Source: Bryobacterales bacterium (lineage in GTDB: Bacteria > Acidobacteriota > Terriglobia > Bryobacterales > Bryobacteraceae). From it: 8,050 nt of DNA. Below, in pieces: positions 5,289 to 8,050 of this stretch. Every line of letters begins with the position of its first letter. Position 1 is the stretch's first letter. The notes beneath the pieces were generated by a model. That model ran no database searches. It saw only the letters and a list, made by a program, of their open reading frames with translations, and was not told where the DNA came from. The position numbers were made by a program, and so were the translations under genes. Location of the stretch: positions 1 to 8,050 of the forward strand of contig DNFG01000459.1 of NCBI GenBank assembly GCA_003487005.1. The letters run 5' to 3'.

Positions 5289-5293
5289 GGAGG
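5289..5293 (+). promoter_or_regulatory. Shine-Dalgarno fixing the khpA start
   Basis: GGAGG at 5289-5293 with an 8-base spacer to the ATG at 5302. It rules against a TTG at 5287, which overlaps this site and would add five residues not expected in the family. Confidence 0.75.
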
Positions 5294-5301
5294 TTCTCCC
5301 G

Positions 5302-5541
5302 ATGGCAAGCATGAAAGAACTCGTCGAGGAGATCGCGAAATCGCTCGTGGATGTTCCCGAAGAGGTTCAAGTACGTGAAGTGGAAGGCGAGCAGACGACG
5401 GTTCTTGAATTGCGCGTCGCCGCCGGCGACCTCGGCAAGGTGATCGGCAAGCAGGGCCGGACGGCGCGGTCGATCCGGACGCTGCTGGGCGCGGCCGGCA
5501 CGAAGCTGAACCGCCGCTTCTCGCTCGAAATCCTGGAATAG
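5302..5541 (+). CDS. khpA: KH-domain RNA-binding protein KhpA
   Basis: A 79-residue single type II KH-domain protein, the usual KhpA (YlqC) size. The N-terminal helix ([19 protein letters not shown]) is followed by a beta strand (TTVLELRVA) and the RNA-gripping GxxG loop in '[19 protein letters not shown]' (GKQG at 49-52), ending with a strand at 'RRFSLEIL'. KhpA acts in the cytoplasm as an RNA chaperone, often with KhpB/Jag, and influences cell division and sRNA binding in Gram-positive bacteria; its role in Acidobacteria is not established. Its place between rpsP and rimM is conserved in many bacteria. The stop codon TAG shares its final G with the GTG start of rimM, indicating coupled translation. 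Confidence 0.93.
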   Translation: MASMKELVEEIAKSLVDVPEEVQVREVEGEQTTVLELRVAAGDLGKVIGKQGRTARSIRTLLGAAGTKLNRRFSLEILE

Positions 5542-6092
5542 TGGACGATTCTCCCGATTGGGTGGTGATCGCCCGGACGGGCCGGACACGAGGGCTGCGT
5601 GGGGAACTGTACGCGCGCGGCTGGGAAGGTCCGGAGAGGCTTCTGTCATTCGGGCAGGCCGCGTTCCGGCGGCCGGACGGCACTTTGGTGGACGAGGGAC
5701 GCGAGTTCCGGATCCTGGAAGCGAAGCCGTACAAGGACGGTCTGGTGTTGCGCCTGGAAGGCGTGGACTCGATCGGGGAGGCGGAGCAGCTGGAGCATTG
5801 TGAAATGGTGGCGCCTGCCTCGCGCCGGCCCCCTCTGCCCGAGGGCGGGTTCCATTTTCCGGACCTGGTGGGCTGCACGGTGATCGAGCGAAGCTCGGGC
5901 CGGGTGGTGGGCCGGGTGACGGGCTGGCAGGAATTTGGCGGTCCCGAACTGCTGGAGGTGGTTCCGGAGGGCCGCGGGCCGGAAGCGGTGATCTGGATCC
6001 CGCTGGTCCGGACGATTTGCGTGGAGATTGACCCGGCGAAACGCCGGATTGTGGTGGACCCGCCGGAGGGTCTGTTGGACTTGAATGACTGA
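5541..6092 (+). CDS. rimM: 16S rRNA-processing factor RimM
   Basis: A 183-residue RimM, a cytoplasmic factor that binds uS19 and aids maturation of the 30S head. The N-terminal RimM beta-barrel runs from about residue 7 (WVVIARTGRTRGLRGELYAR, with the family G-R-x-x-G-x-x-G signature) to about 90 ('SIGEAEQLEHCEMVAP'). A PRC-barrel domain covers about 100-180, including 'FHFPDLVGCTV' and the closing 'WIPLVRTICVEID ... VDPPEGLLDL'. The start is GTG, overlapping the khpA stop by one base with no convincing separate Shine-Dalgarno, so initiation is probably by re-initiation. The gap to trmD is 15 bases. Confidence 0.96.
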   Translation: MDDSPDWVVIARTGRTRGLRGELYARGWEGPERLLSFGQAAFRRPDGTLVDEGREFRILEAKPYKDGLVLRLEGVDSIGEAEQLEHCEMVAPASRRPPLPEGGFHFPDLVGCTVIERSSGRVVGRVTGWQEFGGPELLEVVPEGRGPEAVIWIPLVRTICVEIDPAKRRIVVDPPEGLLDLND

Positions 6093-6107
6093 CGGCGGCG
6101 CCGAGAG

Positions 6108-6875
6108 ATGAAGTTCCACCTGCTGACGATATTCCCTGATTTCTTTCAGGGGCCGTTCGGACACGGGGTGGTGGCGCGGGCCGCACGCGCGGGACTGGTG
6201 GAGATTCGGGTACACGACCTGCGGGCGTGGACGAAGGATTTTCACAAGACCGTGGACGACCGCCCATTTGGGGGCGGCGAAGGAATGGTGATGAAGCCGG
6301 AACCGGTCTTTGACGCCGTGGAGGCGATCTGGCCGGAACGGGACCGGGAGCGGCAGCGAATTGTGCTGTTGTCGGCGCAGGGACCGTTGTTTGATCAGCG
6401 GGCGGCGCACCGGTTGAGCCGATATGACGAGATTTTGCTGATCTGCGGGCGTTATGAAGGCGTCGATGAGCGGGTCAGCGAGCACTTGGCCGATGAGGAG
6501 ATCTCGATCGGCGAGTTTGTGATCAGCGGCGGCGAATTGGCGGCCGCGGTGGTGGTGGACAGCGTCGGCCGGTTGATGCCGGGCGTGCTGGGCAACGAAG
6601 AGTCGTCGCGCCGGGAGTCGTTCAGCGATTCCGGCAGCGTGCCGGGACTTCTGGATTGCCCCCACTACACCCGGCCGGCCGAATTTCGCGGCTGGAGCGT
6701 GCCCGAGGTGTTGCTGGGCGGCAATCATGCCGCGATTGAGCAGTGGCGCCGCGAGGCGGCGATGGAGAAGACGCGCCGTCAGCGTCCGGATCTGCTCGCC
6801 CGCGTTGCGGGTGTGCCGGGTGGTGGCGGAGAGGCACTGGAATCTGCGATAAAGAAAGATGGTACCGAAGTATGA
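6108..6875 (+). CDS. trmD: tRNA (guanine37-N1)-methyltransferase TrmD
   Basis: TrmD transfers a methyl group from S-adenosylmethionine to G37 of tRNAs with G36, preventing +1 frameshifts. The 255 residues include the trefoil-knot SPOUT domain: '[19 protein letters not shown]' (48-66), 'LLSAQG' (87-92), '[12 protein letters not shown]' (112-123), '[12 protein letters not shown]' (134-145) and '[27 protein letters not shown]' (181-207). R155 matches the conserved Arg of 'DSVxR'. Two points are odd. The catalytic Asp of the usual 'DSF' is Glu170 here (RESF), followed by about five extra residues (SGSVP) before GLLD, and the Pro of 'GGELP' is Ala145. Function is probably kept because the rest is intact. 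The last bases overlap rplS (ATGA), so the two are translationally coupled. Only a weak GAGAG precedes the ATG. Confidence 0.95.
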   Translation: MKFHLLTIFPDFFQGPFGHGVVARAARAGLVEIRVHDLRAWTKDFHKTVDDRPFGGGEGMVMKPEPVFDAVEAIWPERDRERQRIVLLSAQGPLFDQRAAHRLSRYDEILLICGRYEGVDERVSEHLADEEISIGEFVISGGELAAAVVVDSVGRLMPGVLGNEESSRRESFSDSGSVPGLLDCPHYTRPAEFRGWSVPEVLLGGNHAAIEQWRREAAMEKTRRQRPDLLARVAGVPGGGGEALESAIKKDGTEV

Positions 6876-7225
6876 TGAGCCCTTACCTGCAGAAAGTTCT
6901 GAACAAGAATAAGCGGACCGATATCCCGGAGTTCCGGATCGGCGATACACTCCGCGTGCATGTCCGAATCCGCGAAGGTGAAAAAGAGCGTCTGCAGGCC
7001 TTTGAAGGCACGCTGATCGCACAGAACAACAGCGGCGCGATGGGTGAGACCATCACGGTGCGCAAGATCAGCTTCGGCGGCAACGGAGTGGAGAGGATTT
7101 TCCCGATCCACGCGCCGGTGATCAGCCAGATCGAAGTGGTGCGCACGGGCCGGGTCCGCCGGGCCAAGCTCTACTATTTGCGCAATCTGCGCGGCAAGGC
7201 CGCCCGCCTGAAGGAGCGCGGCTAA
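6872..7225 (+). CDS. rplS: 50S ribosomal protein bL19
   Basis: A 117-residue protein with the whole bL19 pattern: '[20 protein letters not shown]' (17-36), '[11 protein letters not shown]' (40-50), '[21 protein letters not shown]' and '[21 protein letters not shown]'. bL19 lies at the 30S-50S interface near bridge B8. The ATG at 6872 overlaps the trmD TGA in the sequence ATGA; a second ATG follows at 6875, so the true first residue could be either Met. No good Shine-Dalgarno is present, consistent with coupling to trmD. The TAA is followed by 27 bases before rnhB. Confidence 0.97.
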   Translation: MMSPYLQKVLNKNKRTDIPEFRIGDTLRVHVRIREGEKERLQAFEGTLIAQNNSGAMGETITVRKISFGGNGVERIFPIHAPVISQIEVVRTGRVRRAKLYYLRNLRGKAARLKERG

Positions 7226-7252
7226 CGCTTCGGGCGGCTGAAAGGTTCCGGC

Positions 7253-7882
7253 GTGCATTGTAGCGCCGAGTTGGAACAGACCCTGTACCTTCGGGGTTAT
7301 GCTCGCGTGGCCGGCCTCGATGAGGCCGGCCGCGGGTGTTTATTCGGCCCGGTTTGCGCGGCGGCGGTCATCTTTCACCCTGACCGGAGGCTGGCGGGTC
7401 TGGCGGATTCAAAGACACTTTCACCGGAGCGGAGGGAATCGCTGGCGCTCGAAATCAAGGCGGCGGCGATGGCGTGGGCCGTGGCTTGGGCGACGCCCGG
7501 GGAAATCGACCGGATCAATATCCGGGAGGCTTCGAGGCTCGCGATGCGGCGGGCGGTCGAGGCGCTCCATCCGGCCCCGGACTATCTGCTGATCGATGCG
7601 TTGACGTTGGACCTGCCGCTGCCGCAGGAGGCCTTGATCAAGGGTGATGCACGGGTAGAGGCGATCGGGGCGGCTTCGATTCTGGCCAAGACCGCACGGG
7701 ATGCCCGGTTAGTCGAACTGGACGGCCAGTATCCGGGCTATGGACTGGCTCGGCACAAGGGCTACGGGACCGCGGAGCATCTGGAGGCGCTGGACCGGCT
7801 GGGGCCATCGCCGCTGCACCGGAGGTCGTTTGCGCCGGTGCGCGAACGGTTGCAGGGCCGATTGGCGGTGGTGCAGGCGTGA
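7253..7882 (+). CDS. rnhB: Ribonuclease HII
   Basis: RNase HII nicks DNA 5' of misincorporated ribonucleotides and degrades RNA in RNA-DNA hybrids. The 209 residues carry the catalytic acidic set: D23 and E24 in 'AGLDEAGRG' (20-28), D115 in 'YLLIDAL', and D132 in the 'IKGDARV' segment. The conserved 'AASILAKTARD' (140-150) and 'YGLARHKGYGT' (163-173) follow. 'LADSKTLSPERRE' (50-62) is the usual substrate-side motif. The start is GTG, with AAAGG about 7 bases upstream; the N-terminus before VAGLDEAGRG (19 residues) has normal length. The coding DNA over DEAGRG forms a strong hairpin (7306-7334). The TGA overlaps the ATG of the next gene by one base. Confidence 0.95.
   Translation: MHCSAELEQTLYLRGYARVAGLDEAGRGCLFGPVCAAAVIFHPDRRLAGLADSKTLSPERRESLALEIKAAAMAWAVAWATPGEIDRINIREASRLAMRRAVEALHPAPDYLLIDALTLDLPLPQEALIKGDARVEAIGAASILAKTARDARLVELDGQYPGYGLARHKGYGTAEHLEALDRLGPSPLHRRSFAPVRERLQGRLAVVQA
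7306..7334 (+). other. Long hairpin in the first codons of rnhB
   Basis: GGCCGGCCTC (7309-7318) pairs perfectly with GAGGCCGGCC (7322-7331) around a 3-base loop, extended by a U-G wobble and two further pairs to about 13 bp (7306-7334). The downstream bases GGTGTTTATT are moderately T-rich. It starts about 50 bases into rnhB and overlaps the codons of the catalytic motif, so part of the symmetry could be forced by coding. It might attenuate transcription after rplS or limit rnhB translation. Confidence 0.4.
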
Positions 7883-8050
7883 TGACGCTGCCTTCGCCGG
7901 GTCAGTCCGGCCAGGAGCCATTTCAGCCACCGGAGCGGGAGGCCAGCGGGTGGAGTGCACGGGCGGCCTCGGTCCTGTTTGCGATTCTGTGCCTCGAGGT
8001 GGGGATCTTCCTGATCGTTTACCCGTGGACCGAGAGCTGGGGGCTGAATT
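7882..8050 (+). CDS. Unidentified inner-membrane protein, N-terminal part
   Basis: The first 56 codons of a gene that runs off the right edge. Its ATG overlaps the rnhB stop in TGATG. The peptide starts MTLPSPGQSGQEPFQPP, a proline- and glutamine-rich hydrophilic lead of about 25 residues, then 'ARAASVLFAILCLEVGIFLIVYPW' (27-50), which reads as one transmembrane helix, followed by 'TESWGLN'. It is too short to place in a family with confidence. The cytoplasmic lead plus a single early helix suggests a membrane-integrated protein cotranslated with rnhB. A GGAG lies far inside, and no separate ribosome-binding site is clear, so coupling to rnhB is likely. Confidence 0.7.
   Translation, partial: MTLPSPGQSGQEPFQPPEREASGWSARAASVLFAILCLEVGIFLIVYPWTESWGLN

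Noticed and set aside
5646..7022. A 458-codon open frame on the - strand opposite rimM/trmD/rplS
   Set aside because: It spans three well-supported genes, has low-complexity Arg/His composition and no motifs. It is a high-GC shadow.

Overview
The window looks like a stretch of a GC-rich Acidobacteriota chromosome, probably from the Bryobacter/Solibacter side of the phylum. This rests on three things: the tail of a TonB-dependent receptor of the type common in that phylum, a small SnoaL-like exported protein ending in HDHTS, and the style of the ECF sigma, zinc-finger anti-sigma and small membrane protein cluster. No database search was run, so the placement is an inference. I see no tRNA, rRNA, CRISPR array, insertion sequence, prophage gene or origin.

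Layout. Positions 1-144 hold the C-terminal end of an outer-membrane receptor (+). A 180-base gap with two hairpins follows. A small secreted NTF2/SnoaL-like protein (325-750, +) then converges, with only 5 bases between stop codons, on a leftward cluster. Read in its own direction from about 3386 down to 756, that cluster contains a three-TM small membrane protein, an ECF sigma factor, an overlapping zinc-finger anti-sigma factor and a YqhD-type NADPH-dependent aldehyde reductase. A 175-base divergent spacer (3387-3561) carries a good sigma-70-like promoter for the rightward housekeeping block: ffh, rpsP, khpA, rimM, trmD, rplS, rnhB, and the start of an unidentified membrane protein that runs off the window.

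How the genes work together. The rightward block is a translation and protein-targeting operon: SRP GTPase, ribosomal proteins bS16 and bL19, the 30S maturation factor RimM, the tRNA m1G37 methyltransferase TrmD, the KH-domain RNA chaperone KhpA and RNase HII. Several junctions overlap by 1-4 bases (khpA/rimM, trmD/rplS, rnhB/next gene), which suggests translational coupling. The leftward cluster reads as a membrane-sensed stress regulator (sigma plus anti-sigma) with an aldehyde-detoxifying enzyme as its likely output.

The housekeeping block is ordinary. The signals most worth checking are a 14-bp perfect inverted repeat inside the small secreted-protein gene facing yqhD, a palindrome abutting the yqhD start codon, the linkage of an ECF/anti-sigma pair to yqhD, a TrmD in which the usual catalytic Asp appears to be Glu next to a short insertion, and a change of GC skew across the left part of the window. 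I found no clear sign of a wholly new biological system.
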